From positions 1 to 21,763 of the forward strand of contig CAKRNX010000023.1 of the NCBI GenBank assembly GCA_934371475.1: a stretch of DNA of 21,763 nucleotides. The letters run 5' to 3'. Position 1 is the first letter of the stretch; every line of letters starts with the position of its first letter. Source of the stretch: an uncultured Lachnospiraceae bacterium. Its GTDB lineage: Bacteria; Bacillota; Clostridia; Lachnospirales; Lachnospiraceae. A program made the translations under genes and the position numbers. A model generated the notes under the pieces. The model made no database searches, had not been told where the DNA came from, and saw only the letters and a list, made by a program, of their open reading frames with translations. Below, in pieces: positions 1 through 8,400 of this stretch.

Positions 1-443
1 GTGTGCCGTTGCTGCTGGTGGATCCGGTGCATCGTGCAATCGGAAGCTCCCATTCCGGATGGAGAGGGACTGTGGCAGATATGGGCGGCGCAACACTGCG
101 CGCCATGCAGCAGGAGTTCGGGACAGATCCGGCGGATGTACTTGCAGCCATAGGACCTTCTATCTGTCAGGACTGCTATGAGGTCAGTGAAGACGTGATT
201 GAACAGTTCCGTGCTGCTTATAAGGAGGCGCTGTGGTCCCGGCTGTTTTACCGGAAAGAGAACGGAAAATATCAGCTGGATCTGCAGGAAGCCTGCAGAC
301 AGAATTTCCTGCGGGCCGGTATGAGAGCGGAGCATATCAGCCTGCCGGATCTGTGTACCTGCTGTAATCCTCAGCTTCTTTATTCACACCGTGCGTCCGC
401 GGGGCGGCGAGGAAATCTGGTCGCGGTACTGGGGCTTGTGTGA
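1..443 (+). CDS. pgeF: YfiH/PgeF-type multicopper-oxidase-like (laccase-domain) protein, 3' part
   Basis: This is the C-terminal part (about 146 residues visible) of a YfiH/PgeF family protein. The family includes purine nucleoside phosphorylases/adenosine deaminases and a peptidoglycan-editing hydrolase acting on misincorporated L-Ser. The visible family marks are a SHSGWRGTV segment near visible residue 17, a DVLAAIGPSICQDCYEV segment, and a Cys-rich end with LPDLCTCC and SHR. These supply the His/Cys residues of the metal-binding active site. The gene begins before the window: the first two bases belong to an earlier codon, so the GTG at base 3 is probably internal. It ends at TGA 441-443. 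A terminator follows, and the gene converges on prs. Family confidence is high; the physiological substrate cannot be read from the sequence. Confidence 0.88.
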   Translation, partial: VPLLLVDPVHRAIGSSHSGWRGTVADMGGATLRAMQQEFGTDPADVLAAIGPSICQDCYEVSEDVIEQFRAAYKEALWSRLFYRKENGKYQLDLQEACRQNFLRAGMRAEHISLPDLCTCCNPQLLYSHRASAGRRGNLVAVLGLV

Positions 444-469
444 TTCATCGGATGTGGAAATGTGCAAAA

Positions 470-514
470 GAAATATGTCATGCAGATGTATGACGCCCAT
501 CTCGCAGTAGAATT
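470..514 (+). repeat. Dispersed hairpin repeat, copy A
   Basis: This 45-base stretch is closely matched at 8401-8445, and a more diverged version lies at 2181-2226. It opens with GAAATATGTCATGCAG and contains a small hairpin, AGATG (484-488) pairing with CATCT (498-502) around a 9-base loop. In the 8401 copy the same stem reads AGGTG/CACCT, a compensatory base-pair change with the same loop length. It sits just after the end of the pgeF gene. Confidence 0.55.
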
Positions 515-532
515 ATTTTGTCCAATAAATCT

Positions 533-581
533 AAAACAGCACATCAAGACTGCGTTTGTCACAGGCCTGATGTGCTGTTTT
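533..581. terminator. Shared intrinsic terminator between pgeF and prs
   Basis: A perfect 14-bp stem, AAAACAGCACATCA (533-546) with its complement (568-581), encloses a 21-base loop. It runs into a T-rich tract on the plus strand (TTTTTTG). On the minus strand the same hairpin also ends in TTTTAG, so it could terminate both pgeF and the converging prs gene. Confidence 0.85.
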
Positions 582-666
582 TTGTTTCGTTGTGCTGCCA
601 AAGTTGTAGCCCGCGGGATGTGCAGGCACACTTTTGTTCAAAATCCCGATAGACAAAAGTCTGTAT

Positions 667-1839
667 TTATTTCTTTTTGAGATTTTCCAGAAGCTCCCGG
701 ATCTTTTCTGTAGGAGACTGGATGCTGCTGATAGATACGTCATGATTTAGATGGTCGATAATGCTGGCCAGGTATTTGGTCATATCAGCCTCTGCGTAGT
801 ATGGACGTTTCAGCAGTTCAGGTGTGCGGTAGTTGAGGTTTGTGGTGACTACCTTGGTGATATAGCCTTTTTCGTAATATTCATCAAACTTGTCCAGACC
901 GTCTGTGAAGAGTCCGAAAGTCGTGCAGACAAACACACGTCTGGCTTTTCGTTCTTTTAACTGTTTGGCAACATCCAGCATACTTTCGCCGGAAGAGATC
1001 ATATCATCGATGACCAGTACATCCTTGCCTTCCACAGAATCACCGAGAAACTCATGGGCAACAATCGGGTTTTTGCCGTTTACAACGGTGGAGTAGTCAC
1101 GTCTCTTATAGAACATACCCATGTCAATGCCAAGAATATTGGCAAAATATACAGCACGCTCCATAGCTCCCTCATCCGGGCTGATTGCCATCAGATGATC
1201 GCTGTCAATGTGCAGATCCGGTACGGTTTCCACCAGTGCTTTCAGGAACTGATAAGTCGGCATAAAGGAATCGAAACCGTGCAGAGGGATAGCATTCTGG
1301 ACACGGGGATCGTGGGCATCAAAGGTAACAATGTTGGTCACACCCATGTCAGTCAGCTCCTGCAGAGCAAGGGAACAGTCCAGAGATTCGCGTTTGGAAC
1401 GCTTGTGCTGACGTCCTTCATAAAGGAAAGGCATCACAACAGTGATACGTTTTGCTTTTCCGTTTGCAGCGGAAATGATACGCTTCAGATCCTGAAAATG
1501 ATTATCAGGAGACATATGGTTTTCGTAACCGCAGACAGAGTAAGTCAGGCTGTAGTTGCATACGTCCACCAGGATGAAAAGATCACATCCACGGACAGAG
1601 TCGAGGATGACACCTTTTCCTTCGCCGGTTCCGAAGCGGGGGCAGCTGCAGTTTAACAGATAGCTGTCTTCGCAATATCCAGGCAGCGGAAAGGAAGGAT
1701 CCGTGTGCATGGGAGAATTGTGACGGAAATCGACAAGATATCTGTCTACTGCCGAAGCAAAATCTCTGCATCCTTCCAGTGCGGCGATCTTTAATGGACC
1801 TACAGGCATCGCATGTTCTTGGATTTTAAGTTCTGACAT
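667..1839 (-). CDS. prs: Ribose-phosphate pyrophosphokinase, long clostridial form
   Basis: PRPP synthase makes 5-phosphoribosyl diphosphate from ribose-5-phosphate and ATP for purine, pyrimidine, His, Trp and NAD synthesis. Visible marks include VMPFLYEGRQHKR (about residues 135-147), the FDAHDP metal/loop region (173-178), SPDEG, the KRRDYS segment (245-250) and the PRPP-binding loop VLVIDDMISSGES (274-286). The chosen ATG at 1839 has GGAGG placed 9 bases upstream; a longer frame from further upstream has no such site. At 390 residues it is about 75 longer than the usual 315-residue enzyme, with extra N-terminal and internal sequence. This long variant is known in Clostridia, and such genomes often carry a second, standard prs. 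It stands alone and reads toward pgeF. Confidence 0.93.
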   Translation of the reverse strand: MSELKIQEHAMPVGPLKIAALEGCRDFASAVDRYLVDFRHNSPMHTDPSFPLPGYCEDSYLLNCSCPRFGTGEGKGVILDSVRGCDLFILVDVCNYSLTYSVCGYENHMSPDNHFQDLKRIISAANGKAKRITVVMPFLYEGRQHKRSKRESLDCSLALQELTDMGVTNIVTFDAHDPRVQNAIPLHGFDSFMPTYQFLKALVETVPDLHIDSDHLMAISPDEGAMERAVYFANILGIDMGMFYKRRDYSTVVNGKNPIVAHEFLGDSVEGKDVLVIDDMISSGESMLDVAKQLKERKARRVFVCTTFGLFTDGLDKFDEYYEKGYITKVVTTNLNYRTPELLKRPYYAEADMTKYLASIIDHLNHDVSISSIQSPTEKIRELLENLKKK

Positions 1840-1898
1840 TGGGTTGACCTCCACAAAATATAAAATCAATTTACAAATTTTTTACAGTATTCAGGACT

Positions 1899-1928
1899 GT
1901 TATATCATGTGGTCAGCGGCAGAGTCAA
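1899..1928 (-). promoter_or_regulatory. Promoter of prs
   Basis: On the minus strand, TTGACT (1928-1923) and TATAAC (1904-1899) are separated by 18 bases. They lie about 60 bases upstream of the prs start codon. The fit to the housekeeping consensus is good. Confidence 0.7.
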
Positions 1929-2100
1929 GATAATTGTCAGAAACGGTTGTCTTTATTTCTGAGCAATCGATATTATTCGATGTGAAATAAAAGAAAACCA
2001 ACAGTCTGTTTGCGGCCTGCTTGTTTCGCTGTGAAGCCGGTTGGATAGAGGGAAATCATCAGATTTAGATGAGGAAGGAAAAGGGGAAAGAAAAGTAAAG

Positions 2101-2129
2101 TTGCATTTTTATGTGCAAACAGTTATCAT
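2101..2129 (+). promoter_or_regulatory. Possible distal promoter for the der operon
   Basis: TTGCAT (2101-2106) and TATCAT (2124-2129) are spaced by 17 bases. This would give a leader of about 180 bases that includes repeat copy B. It is weaker in support than the proximal promoter at 2259-2287. Confidence 0.4.
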
Positions 2130-2180
2130 AGAAACAGAATAGAACGATAAAAGCAACAGTTCAGCCTTTCGGGTAGAATC

Positions 2181-2226
2181 TATATATCAGATGTGAGATG
2201 ACTCCCGCCTCGCAGCAAGAATGCCG
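2181..2226 (+). repeat. Dispersed hairpin repeat, copy B (diverged)
   Basis: This segment shares CAGATGT, ATGAC, CCC, CTCGCAG and CAAGAAT in the same order as the copies at 470 and 8401, with small insertions. It lies in the leader region upstream of der. The alignment is less secure than between the other two copies. Confidence 0.4.
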
Positions 2227-2258
2227 GAGCACTTTTGAAAAGGAGCGGCTGAAAAAGC

Positions 2259-2287
2259 TTTACAATTACAGGATACTATTGTAAAAT
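2259..2287 (+). promoter_or_regulatory. Proximal promoter of der-plsY-gpsA
   Basis: TTTACA (2259-2264) and TAAAAT (2282-2287) are 17 bases apart, only 30 bases upstream of the der start. The leader would be very short but still contains the CAGGAGG ribosome binding site at 2305-2311. Confidence 0.55.
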
Positions 2288-2317
2288 CAAGCGGTTAATA
2301 ATTTCAGGAGGTATGAC

Positions 2318-3646
2318 ATGAGCAAGCCGATTGTAGCCATCGTGGGCAGGCCGAATGTGGGCAAATCCACACTGTTTAATGTACTGGCAGGAGAAAATAT
2401 ATCGATTATCAAAGATACTCCGGGGGTGACCCGGGACAGGATTTATGCGGATGTGGAGTGGCTGAACGTCAAATTCACACTGATTGATACGGGCGGTATT
2501 GAACCGGATACCGGTGACATTATTCTTTCCCAGATGAGGGAGCAGGCGCAGATCGCCATTGATACGGCGGATGTGATTATATTTATGACGGACTTGAAAC
2601 AGGGGCTGGTGGATGCAGACTCTAAGGTGGCAGATATGCTGCGTCGTTCCCACAAACCCATTGTGCTGGCGGTTAATAAGGTAGACAGCTTCAACCGTGA
2701 TATGGTGGAAGTTTATGAGTTTTATAATCTCGGAATCGGAGATCCTATTCCCGTTTCTTCTGCAAACCGTATGGGCATCGGAGAACTTCTGGACGCGGTG
2801 CTGGAACATTTCCCGCCCCAGGAGAATGAGGAGGAAGAAGATGAGCGTCCGAGAGTAGCCATCGTAGGTAAGCCGAATGTGGGCAAATCATCTCTTATTA
2901 ATAAACTGTTAGGTGAGCAGCGCCTGATTGTTTCAGACATTGCAGGTACTACGAGGGACGCTGTGGACGCTGCAGTTTCCTACGGCGGGCATGAGTATGT
3001 TTTTATTGATACAGCGGGACTTCGCCGCAAGAATAAAATTAAGGAAGAGCTGGAGCGGTACAGCATTATCCGTACAGTGACAGCTGTGGAGCGTGCGGAT
3101 GTGGTCGTGATCATGATTGATGCTACAGAAGGTGTGACAGAGCAGGATGCCAAGATTGCGGGCATTGCGCATGACAGAGGTAAGGGTATTATTATCGCTG
3201 TAAATAAATGGGATGCCATTGAGAAAGATGACAAGACGATCTACAAGTTTACAAACAAAGTCAGGGAAGTGCTCTCGTTTATGCCGTATGCGGAAATCCT
3301 CTTTATTTCCGCCGAGACAGGTCAGCGCCTGCCCAGACTGTTTGAATGCATTGACATGGTAATCGCCAATCAGACCATGAGAGTGGGAACCGGTGTACTG
3401 AATGAGATTCTGGCAGAGGCAGTGGCGCTGCAGCAGCCGCCTACGGACAAAGGCAAACGCCTAAAACTGTATTATATTACTCAGGTAGCGGTAAAACCTC
3501 CTACATTTGTCATTTTTGTCAATGACAAGGAGCTGATGCATTTCTCTTACACAAGATATATTGAGAATAAGATCAGAGATACGTTTGGTTTCAGGGGGAC
3601 ACCGTTGAAGTTTATTATACGGGAGAGAAAAGAGAAGGAGAACTGA
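2318..3646 (+). CDS. der: Ribosome-assembly GTPase Der (EngA)
   Basis: Der is an essential GTPase with two tandem G domains that helps 50S subunit maturation. First domain: GRPNVGKS (10-17), DTGG (57-60), NKVD (120-123). An acidic linker (about 168-177, NEEEEDE) follows. Second domain: GKPNVGKS (184-191), DTAG (231-234), NKWD (296-299). The last 90 or so residues form the KH-like RNA-binding domain. The length of 442 residues is usual. The ATG at 2318 follows CAGGAGG at a 6-base spacing. It is the first gene of a der-plsY-gpsA operon, ending 1 base before plsY. Confidence 0.98.
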   Translation: MSKPIVAIVGRPNVGKSTLFNVLAGENISIIKDTPGVTRDRIYADVEWLNVKFTLIDTGGIEPDTGDIILSQMREQAQIAIDTADVIIFMTDLKQGLVDADSKVADMLRRSHKPIVLAVNKVDSFNRDMVEVYEFYNLGIGDPIPVSSANRMGIGELLDAVLEHFPPQENEEEEDERPRVAIVGKPNVGKSSLINKLLGEQRLIVSDIAGTTRDAVDAAVSYGGHEYVFIDTAGLRRKNKIKEELERYSIIRTVTAVERADVVVIMIDATEGVTEQDAKIAGIAHDRGKGIIIAVNKWDAIEKDDKTIYKFTNKVREVLSFMPYAEILFISAETGQRLPRLFECIDMVIANQTMRVGTGVLNEILAEAVALQQPPTDKGKRLKLYYITQVAVKPPTFVIFVNDKELMHFSYTRYIENKIRDTFGFRGTPLKFIIRERKEKEN

Positions 3647-3647
3647 C

Positions 3648-4298
3648 ATGATACGGATCGTGTGTCTGGCCATAGGCTACTGTCTGGGACTGTTTCAGAC
3701 CAGCTATATTATCGGAAGAAAGAATGGAATAGATATCCGCAATTACGGGAGCGGCAATGCCGGCACCACAAATATGATGCGCACGCTGGGAAGAAAGGCG
3801 GGACTTTTGACATTTGCAGGCGACTGCCTGAAATGCATCCTGGCTATTGTGATTGTGCGCCTGGCGTTCGGAAGTTCTTATCCGGACATACTTCCGCTGC
3901 TGACTTTCTATGCCGCAACAGGCGTGATCCTGGGACATAATTTCCCATTTTATTTGGGATTTCGCGGCGGTAAGGGGATCGCAGCTACTGCGGGGCTGGT
4001 GCTTTCTTTTAATCCCGTGATGGCAGTGCTGGGGATTATCACGTTTTTCTCTGTCTTTTTCCTGACGCATTATGTATCGCTGGGATCCCTGCTTGTTTAT
4101 GTTGGAATTATGATAGAACTGCCGATCCTGGGACAGCTGGGATGGTTTGGCATGAGCCAGGCGCATCTGTATGAACTGTATGCAGTGGCGTTCGCATTAG
4201 CTGCGCTGGCTTTCTGGGAGCATCGCGCCAATATTGGACGTCTGCTGCACGGGACAGAGAGAAAGACTTATCTGAGCAAGAAAAAACCGGAGATCTGA
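3648..4298 (+). CDS. plsY: Acyl-phosphate:glycerol-3-phosphate acyltransferase PlsY
   Basis: PlsY is an integral membrane enzyme that acylates glycerol-3-phosphate from acyl-phosphate, the first step of phospholipid synthesis. The three conserved cytoplasmic motifs are present: SGNAGTTN (35-42), GHNFPFYLGFRGGKG (96-110) and HRANIGRLLHGTE (192-204). Between them are four to five hydrophobic spans. The length of 216 residues fits the family. The start lies 1 base after the der stop, with AGAAGGAG just upstream, so translation is probably coupled. Its product pathway uses the glycerol-3-phosphate made by the next gene. Confidence 0.97.
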   Translation: MIRIVCLAIGYCLGLFQTSYIIGRKNGIDIRNYGSGNAGTTNMMRTLGRKAGLLTFAGDCLKCILAIVIVRLAFGSSYPDILPLLTFYAATGVILGHNFPFYLGFRGGKGIAATAGLVLSFNPVMAVLGIITFFSVFFLTHYVSLGSLLVYVGIMIELPILGQLGWFGMSQAHLYELYAVAFALAALAFWEHRANIGRLLHGTERKTYLSKKKPEI

Positions 4299-4313
4299 TT
4301 CGGAGGTGGGAGA

Positions 4314-5321
4314 ATGGCAACTGTTGGAATACTCGGAGCGGGAAGCTGGGGCAGCGCCCTGGCGATCGTGCTGTGCAATAATCATCATACGGTAACACTG
4401 TGGTCTCACAGGCCGGAGGAAGCAAGGCGTCTGGCCGAGACAAGAGAAAATCCCGGGAAACTGCCGGGAGTTAAGATCCCTGACCTGATCAGGATTACGG
4501 GAGATCTTGAGCAGGTGCTGACAGGCCAGGATGTGTTGGTCATGGCTGTTCCCTCTGCCCAGATGAGAAATACCTGCCGGCGCATCAGTTCACAGGTGAA
4601 AAAGGGGCAGATAATCGTCAGTGTGGCCAAAGGAATTGAAGCAGATACGTTTGCAACGATGACGGATATGATTGAGCAGGAGATATCGGGAGCCCACGCG
4701 GCAGTTCTTTCGGGTCCGAGCCATGCGGAGGAGGTAAGCCGCGGTCTGCCTACCACCTGTGTGATAGGTGCCCGGACGGAAGAGACTGCAAAGTACCTTC
4801 AGAATATATTTATGAGTCCGGTATTTCGCGTGTATATCAGTCCGGATATGCTGGGAATCGAGCTGGGCGGTGCACTGAAAAATGTGATTGCCCTGGCGGC
4901 CGGAGTGGCGGACGGTCTGGGATACGGAGATAATACAAAAGCAGCGCTGATTACCAGAGGAATTGCGGAGGTAGCCCGCCTTGGGATCAAGATGGGCGGA
5001 CGGCCGGAGACGTTTTTTGGCCTGACAGGGATCGGAGATCTGATTGTGACCTGTGCCAGCGTACACAGCCGGAACCGGCGGGCAGGCGTACTGATCGGAC
5101 AGGGATATACGATGGAAGAGGCCATGAAAGAGGTCAATATGGTGGTGGAAGGTGTATATTCCACCAAAGCAGCTGTGGAACTGGCCGCCAAATATCAGGT
5201 AGAGCTTCCGATCATTGAACAGGTCAGTAAGGTTCTTTTTGAAGGAAAGAGTGCAAAGGATGCGGTGAGTACCCTGATGCTGCGGGACAAAAAAATAGAA
5301 AATCCGCTTCTCCCGTGGTAG
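4314..5321 (+). CDS. gpsA: NAD(P)-dependent glycerol-3-phosphate dehydrogenase
   Basis: This cytosolic enzyme reduces dihydroxyacetone phosphate to sn-glycerol-3-phosphate, the substrate of PlsY. It shows the N-terminal dinucleotide-binding loop GAGSWG (8-13), the GPSHAEEV segment (134-141), the catalytic Lys in GGALKNVIALAAG (K189) and the GDLIVTC motif. The length of 335 residues is typical. An AGGTGGGAG-like ribosome binding site precedes the ATG, 15 bases after plsY. It is the last gene of the operon and is followed by a terminator. Confidence 0.97.
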   Translation: MATVGILGAGSWGSALAIVLCNNHHTVTLWSHRPEEARRLAETRENPGKLPGVKIPDLIRITGDLEQVLTGQDVLVMAVPSAQMRNTCRRISSQVKKGQIIVSVAKGIEADTFATMTDMIEQEISGAHAAVLSGPSHAEEVSRGLPTTCVIGARTEETAKYLQNIFMSPVFRVYISPDMLGIELGGALKNVIALAAGVADGLGYGDNTKAALITRGIAEVARLGIKMGGRPETFFGLTGIGDLIVTCASVHSRNRRAGVLIGQGYTMEEAMKEVNMVVEGVYSTKAAVELAAKYQVELPIIEQVSKVLFEGKSAKDAVSTLMLRDKKIENPLLPW

Positions 5322-5354
5322 AAACACTGCGCACCCCACATCATCTGACAGGGT

Positions 5355-5418
5355 ATGCTCCCTTTTGACAGATATTGAGAAATATGAAAATCTCGTTCTG
5401 TCGGAAAGGGAGCATTTT
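5355..5418 (+). terminator. Terminator of the der-plsY-gpsA operon
   Basis: ATGCTCCCTTT (5355-5365) plus GACAGA (5367-5372) pairs with TCTGTC (5397-5402) plus AAAGGGAGCAT (5405-5415). This makes a 17-bp stem with one small internal mismatch, followed by a short T run. It lies 33 bases after the gpsA stop. Confidence 0.8.
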
Positions 5419-5430
5419 CGATTCTCTGTC

Positions 5431-5459
5431 TTGACAGACGGCGCCGAAAACACTATAAT
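5431..5459 (+). promoter_or_regulatory. Consensus promoter of the ABC importer operon
   Basis: TTGACA (5431-5436) and TATAAT (5454-5459) match the housekeeping sigma consensus exactly with a 17-base spacer. They lie 44 bases before the binding-protein start. There is no room for a riboswitch or T-box between promoter and gene. Confidence 0.88.
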
Positions 5460-5503
5460 AATAGAATATTATCCATTTAACGCTTTAAAGGAGGAAAGTA
5501 TCT

Positions 5504-6481
5504 ATGAAAAAGAACAATCTGGTAAAAACAGTCGCTGTGACGGCTGCGGGAGTTATGGCGTTTTCAGCGACAGGAATGATGGCGGCGGCAGAGGATGCCA
5601 CTTATCAAGTAGGGATCTGTCAGCTGGTGCAGCATCCGGCACTGGACGCGGCAACCCAGGGATTTCAGGATGCACTGACAGATGAGTTTGGAGATGCGGT
5701 TTCCTTTGATCTGCAGAATGCGGCAGGAGATTCAGCCAACTGTTCCACAATTGTCAATCAGTTCGTATCCAATGGAGTGGATCTGATTCTGGCAAATGCG
5801 ACAGCTTCTCTGCAGGCGGCGCAGTCAGCGACTGCTGATATTCCGATCCTTGGAACTGCGGTAACTGATTATGCGACAGCTTTAAATATGGATGAATGGG
5901 ACGGCACGACAGGAACTAATATTTCAGGTACCTCTGACCTGGCTCCGCTGGATCAGCAGGCAGATATGCTGCATGAGCTTTTCCCGGATGCTAAAAATGT
6001 TGGTATTCTGTACTGCTCAGCAGAGGCCAATTCTGAATATCAGGCCAGTGTGATTACCGGATACCTGGAAGAGATGGGATATACCGTTTCTGAGTATACA
6101 TTTTCAGACAGCAACGATGTAGCTTCTGTCACAACAAATGCATGTGCGGAAAATGATGTGCTTTACATCCCAACAGATAATACGGCGGCTTCCTGCACCG
6201 AAAATATTAAAAACGTGGCAGTACCGGCAGGTATTCCGATTATCGCAGGCGAGGAGGGGATCTGTTCCGGATGCGGCGTAGCGACTCTTTCTATCGATTA
6301 CTATGATCTCGGATACACGACCGGGCAGATGGCAGTAAAAGTCTTAAAAGATGGAGCGGATGTATCTGCTATGCCTGTTGAGTTTGCACCGAGCGTAACA
6401 AAAGAATATAATGCAGAGGTTTGTGAGGCGCTGAATATCGAAGTGCCGGAAGGATATGTAGCAATCGAGAGCGCAGAATAA
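5504..6481 (+). CDS. ABC transporter substrate-binding protein, TrpX type (PF04392 family)
   Basis: This is the extracytoplasmic binding protein of an importer. It starts with a signal peptide: KKNN, then a hydrophobic stretch, then AAA|ED near residue 29. The mature protein opens YQVGICQLVQHPALDAATQGF, typical of the TrpX/ABC_sub_bind family, and is about 295 residues. Family members have been linked to tryptophan or other amino acids, but the ligand here is not known. No lipobox Cys is present in the signal peptide, unusual for a Gram-positive binding protein. The ATG follows AAAGGAGG, and permease and ATPase genes come next. Confidence 0.9.
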   Translation: MKKNNLVKTVAVTAAGVMAFSATGMMAAAEDATYQVGICQLVQHPALDAATQGFQDALTDEFGDAVSFDLQNAAGDSANCSTIVNQFVSNGVDLILANATASLQAAQSATADIPILGTAVTDYATALNMDEWDGTTGTNISGTSDLAPLDQQADMLHELFPDAKNVGILYCSAEANSEYQASVITGYLEEMGYTVSEYTFSDSNDVASVTTNACAENDVLYIPTDNTAASCTENIKNVAVPAGIPIIAGEEGICSGCGVATLSIDYYDLGYTTGQMAVKVLKDGADVSAMPVEFAPSVTKEYNAEVCEALNIEVPEGYVAIESAE

Positions 6482-6521
6482 AAGAAACGATGCATTCTTG
6501 AGTTGTTAGACACGTAATAGG

Positions 6522-6568
6522 GCATCCCCTTTCAGACGAGCGGAACGCGAAGCCATGACAGGGGATGC
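6522..6568 (+). other. Stem-loop between binding-protein and permease genes
   Basis: GCATCCCCT (6522-6530) pairs perfectly with AGGGGATGC (6560-6568) around a 29-base loop that itself contains GCG-GAA-CGC. No T run follows, so it is more likely an RNA-stabilising or partial-termination element than a full terminator. Such hairpins often let a binding protein be made in excess over its permease. Confidence 0.5.
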
Positions 6569-6626
6569 TTGTGTTGGTGAAAATGAGAATATAAATATAA
6601 AGTAAGAAATACCGGAGGACGGAACA

Positions 6627-7562
6627 ATGAATTTACTTGCATTAAATCCTGCTACGCTGTTTGCGGCACTGCCTGGAAATATCGCGCAGGGCATTATCTG
6701 GGGCATCATGGCGATCGGAGTGTATATGACATTCCGATTGCTTCGTTTTTCAGATCTTACGGTGGACGGTTCGTTTGCTACCGGCGGCGCGGTGGCAGTG
6801 ATGCTGATCATCAATGGCGTTCCGTCGCCGGTAGCGTTGCTGGTAGCTTTTGCAGCTGGTCTGCTGGCTGGTTTTGTGACGGGTCTATTGCACACAGTAT
6901 TTGGCATTCCGGATATCCTGGCGGGAATTCTGACTCAGATTGCACTGTATTCTGTCAACCTGAGGATCATGTTTGGAAAGGCAAACCAGGCGGTAAGCGT
7001 AGATAAATACTTTCTTGTGGTGTCACTGAGAAATATTCCCAAGTCTCTTCTGGTGGGAGGTGCGCTGGCGCTTATCGTGATCTGTCTGTTGTACTGGTTT
7101 TTTGGTACGGAGATGGGGAGTGCAATCCGGGCGACAGGATGCAACCCTTCCATGTCCAAGGCGCAGGGGATTAATATTAATGCGACAAAAGTACTGACAC
7201 TTTCTCTCTCTAATGGACTGGTGGCTCTTTCCGGCGGATTGCTGGCCCAGTATCAGGGGTTCAGTGACGTCAATATGGGAAGAGGTGCGATCGTGATCGG
7301 ACTGGCAGCGGTAATTATCGGTGAGGTGCTTGGAGAGGCACTATTCGGAAGACATCTGAATTTCTTTGGCCGGCTGCTGTTTGTGGTGATCGGCGGTATC
7401 ATCTATTACGTAGTAGTAGGACTGGTGCTCTGGATGAAGATGCCGTCCAATGACCTGAAACTGTTTACGGCAATTATTGTGGCTATTTTTCTGGCAGTTC
7501 CTTATCTGAGGGCGAAATCGCAAAATTCTTATGCAAGAGCTGCAAAGAAAGGAGCGAAATAA
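6627..7562 (+). CDS. ABC transporter permease, branched-chain amino acid permease-like
   Basis: This hydrophobic 311-residue protein has eight or nine predicted membrane spans of the BPD_transp_2 (LivH/RbsC-like) type. Recognisable segments are LLRFSDLTVDGSFATGGAV near residue 33 and GSAIRATGCNPSMSKAQGIN near 163, the latter matching the cytoplasmic coupling region of this class. The ATG follows a CCGGAGGA ribosome binding site. The gene ends 1 base before the ATPase gene, so the two are likely co-translated. Confidence 0.93.
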   Translation: MNLLALNPATLFAALPGNIAQGIIWGIMAIGVYMTFRLLRFSDLTVDGSFATGGAVAVMLIINGVPSPVALLVAFAAGLLAGFVTGLLHTVFGIPDILAGILTQIALYSVNLRIMFGKANQAVSVDKYFLVVSLRNIPKSLLVGGALALIVICLLYWFFGTEMGSAIRATGCNPSMSKAQGININATKVLTLSLSNGLVALSGGLLAQYQGFSDVNMGRGAIVIGLAAVIIGEVLGEALFGRHLNFFGRLLFVVIGGIIYYVVVGLVLWMKMPSNDLKLFTAIIVAIFLAVPYLRAKSQNSYARAAKKGAK

Positions 7563-7563
7563 C

Positions 7564-8367
7564 ATGAGTGTGATGCTGGAAATCAAAAATATACACAAAA
7601 CCTTTAATAAGGGAACGATCAATGAAAAGCCCGCGCTGCGAGGCGTGAATCTGTCGCTGAGGGATGGCGATTTTGTGACGATCATCGGTGGAAACGGTGC
7701 AGGAAAGTCCACCACGCTGAATGCGATCGCAGGTGTGTGGCCGGTAGATGATGGTTCGATTGTGATCGACGGGGAAAATATTACCGGATATCCTGAGTAT
7801 AAACGGGCAAAACTGCTGGGGCGTGTATTTCAGGATCCTATGACAGGCACTTCCGCAACGATGGAGATACAGGAAAATCTGGCACTGGCAGCACGCCGTG
7901 GGGAAAAACGCGGACTTAGCTGGGGCATTACAAAGGCAGAGAAAGAAAAATATCATGAGATGCTGAAGGTACTGGATCTGGGACTGGAGGATCGAATGAC
8001 TTCCAAAGTGGGACTGCTCTCCGGCGGACAGAGGCAGGCGCTGACATTACTGATGGCTTCTTTGAAAAAGCCCAAACTGCTGCTGCTGGATGAGCATACT
8101 GCGGCGCTGGATCCCAAAACTGCGGCCAAGGTGCTGGAGCTGACTGCCAGTATCGTGGAAGAAAGCCATCTGACAGCGATGATGGTGACACATAATATGA
8201 AAGATGCCATCCGCATGGGAAACCGGCTGATTATGATGCACGAGGGACGAATCATTTACGACGTGGATGGAGAAGAAAAAAAGAAACTTCAGGTGTCAGA
8301 TCTTCTGGAAAAGTTCGAAGTGGTCAGCGGCGGAGAATTTGCTAACGACAGGATGATGCTGGCGTAA
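7564..8367 (+). CDS. ABC transporter ATP-binding protein of the TrpX-type importer
   Basis: The cytoplasmic ATPase that powers the importer shows Walker A GGNGAGKST (42-50), the Q-loop VFQDPMTG (88-95), the signature LSGGQ (152-156), Walker B LLLLDEH (172-178) and the switch His in VTH (208-210). It is 267 residues long. I chose the ATG at 7564, preceded by AAAGGAG, over an in-frame ATG at 7531 that lies inside the permease gene. A strong terminator follows at 8481. Confidence 0.95.
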   Translation: MSVMLEIKNIHKTFNKGTINEKPALRGVNLSLRDGDFVTIIGGNGAGKSTTLNAIAGVWPVDDGSIVIDGENITGYPEYKRAKLLGRVFQDPMTGTSATMEIQENLALAARRGEKRGLSWGITKAEKEKYHEMLKVLDLGLEDRMTSKVGLLSGGQRQALTLLMASLKKPKLLLLDEHTAALDPKTAAKVLELTASIVEESHLTAMMVTHNMKDAIRMGNRLIMMHEGRIIYDVDGEEKKKLQVSDLLEKFEVVSGGEFANDRMMLA

Positions 8368-8400
8368 AATCCGGGAGCGCGGATGCAGAGACGGACAGGA

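Larger units (their letters stand above)
1929..2258. other. Spacer between divergent prs and der
   Basis: There is no gene of convincing length here on either strand. The stretch is A-rich, holds a possible promoter at 2101-2129 and a dispersed repeat copy at 2181-2226, and nothing else that I can recognise. Confidence 0.6.

Noticed and set aside
462..680. 72-residue open frame between pgeF and prs
   Set aside because: It crosses the terminator hairpin and the end of prs and has no ribosome binding site.
1054..1656. 200-residue open frame opposite prs
   Set aside because: It lies fully within the prs gene on the other strand, shows no family features and has no ribosome binding site.
4590..5453. 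287-residue open frame opposite gpsA
   Set aside because: It is the antisense shadow of gpsA, with an implausible composition.
5460..5503. T-box or riboswitch ahead of the TrpX-type importer
   Set aside because: Only about 40 bases separate the promoter from the start codon, too short for such a leader.
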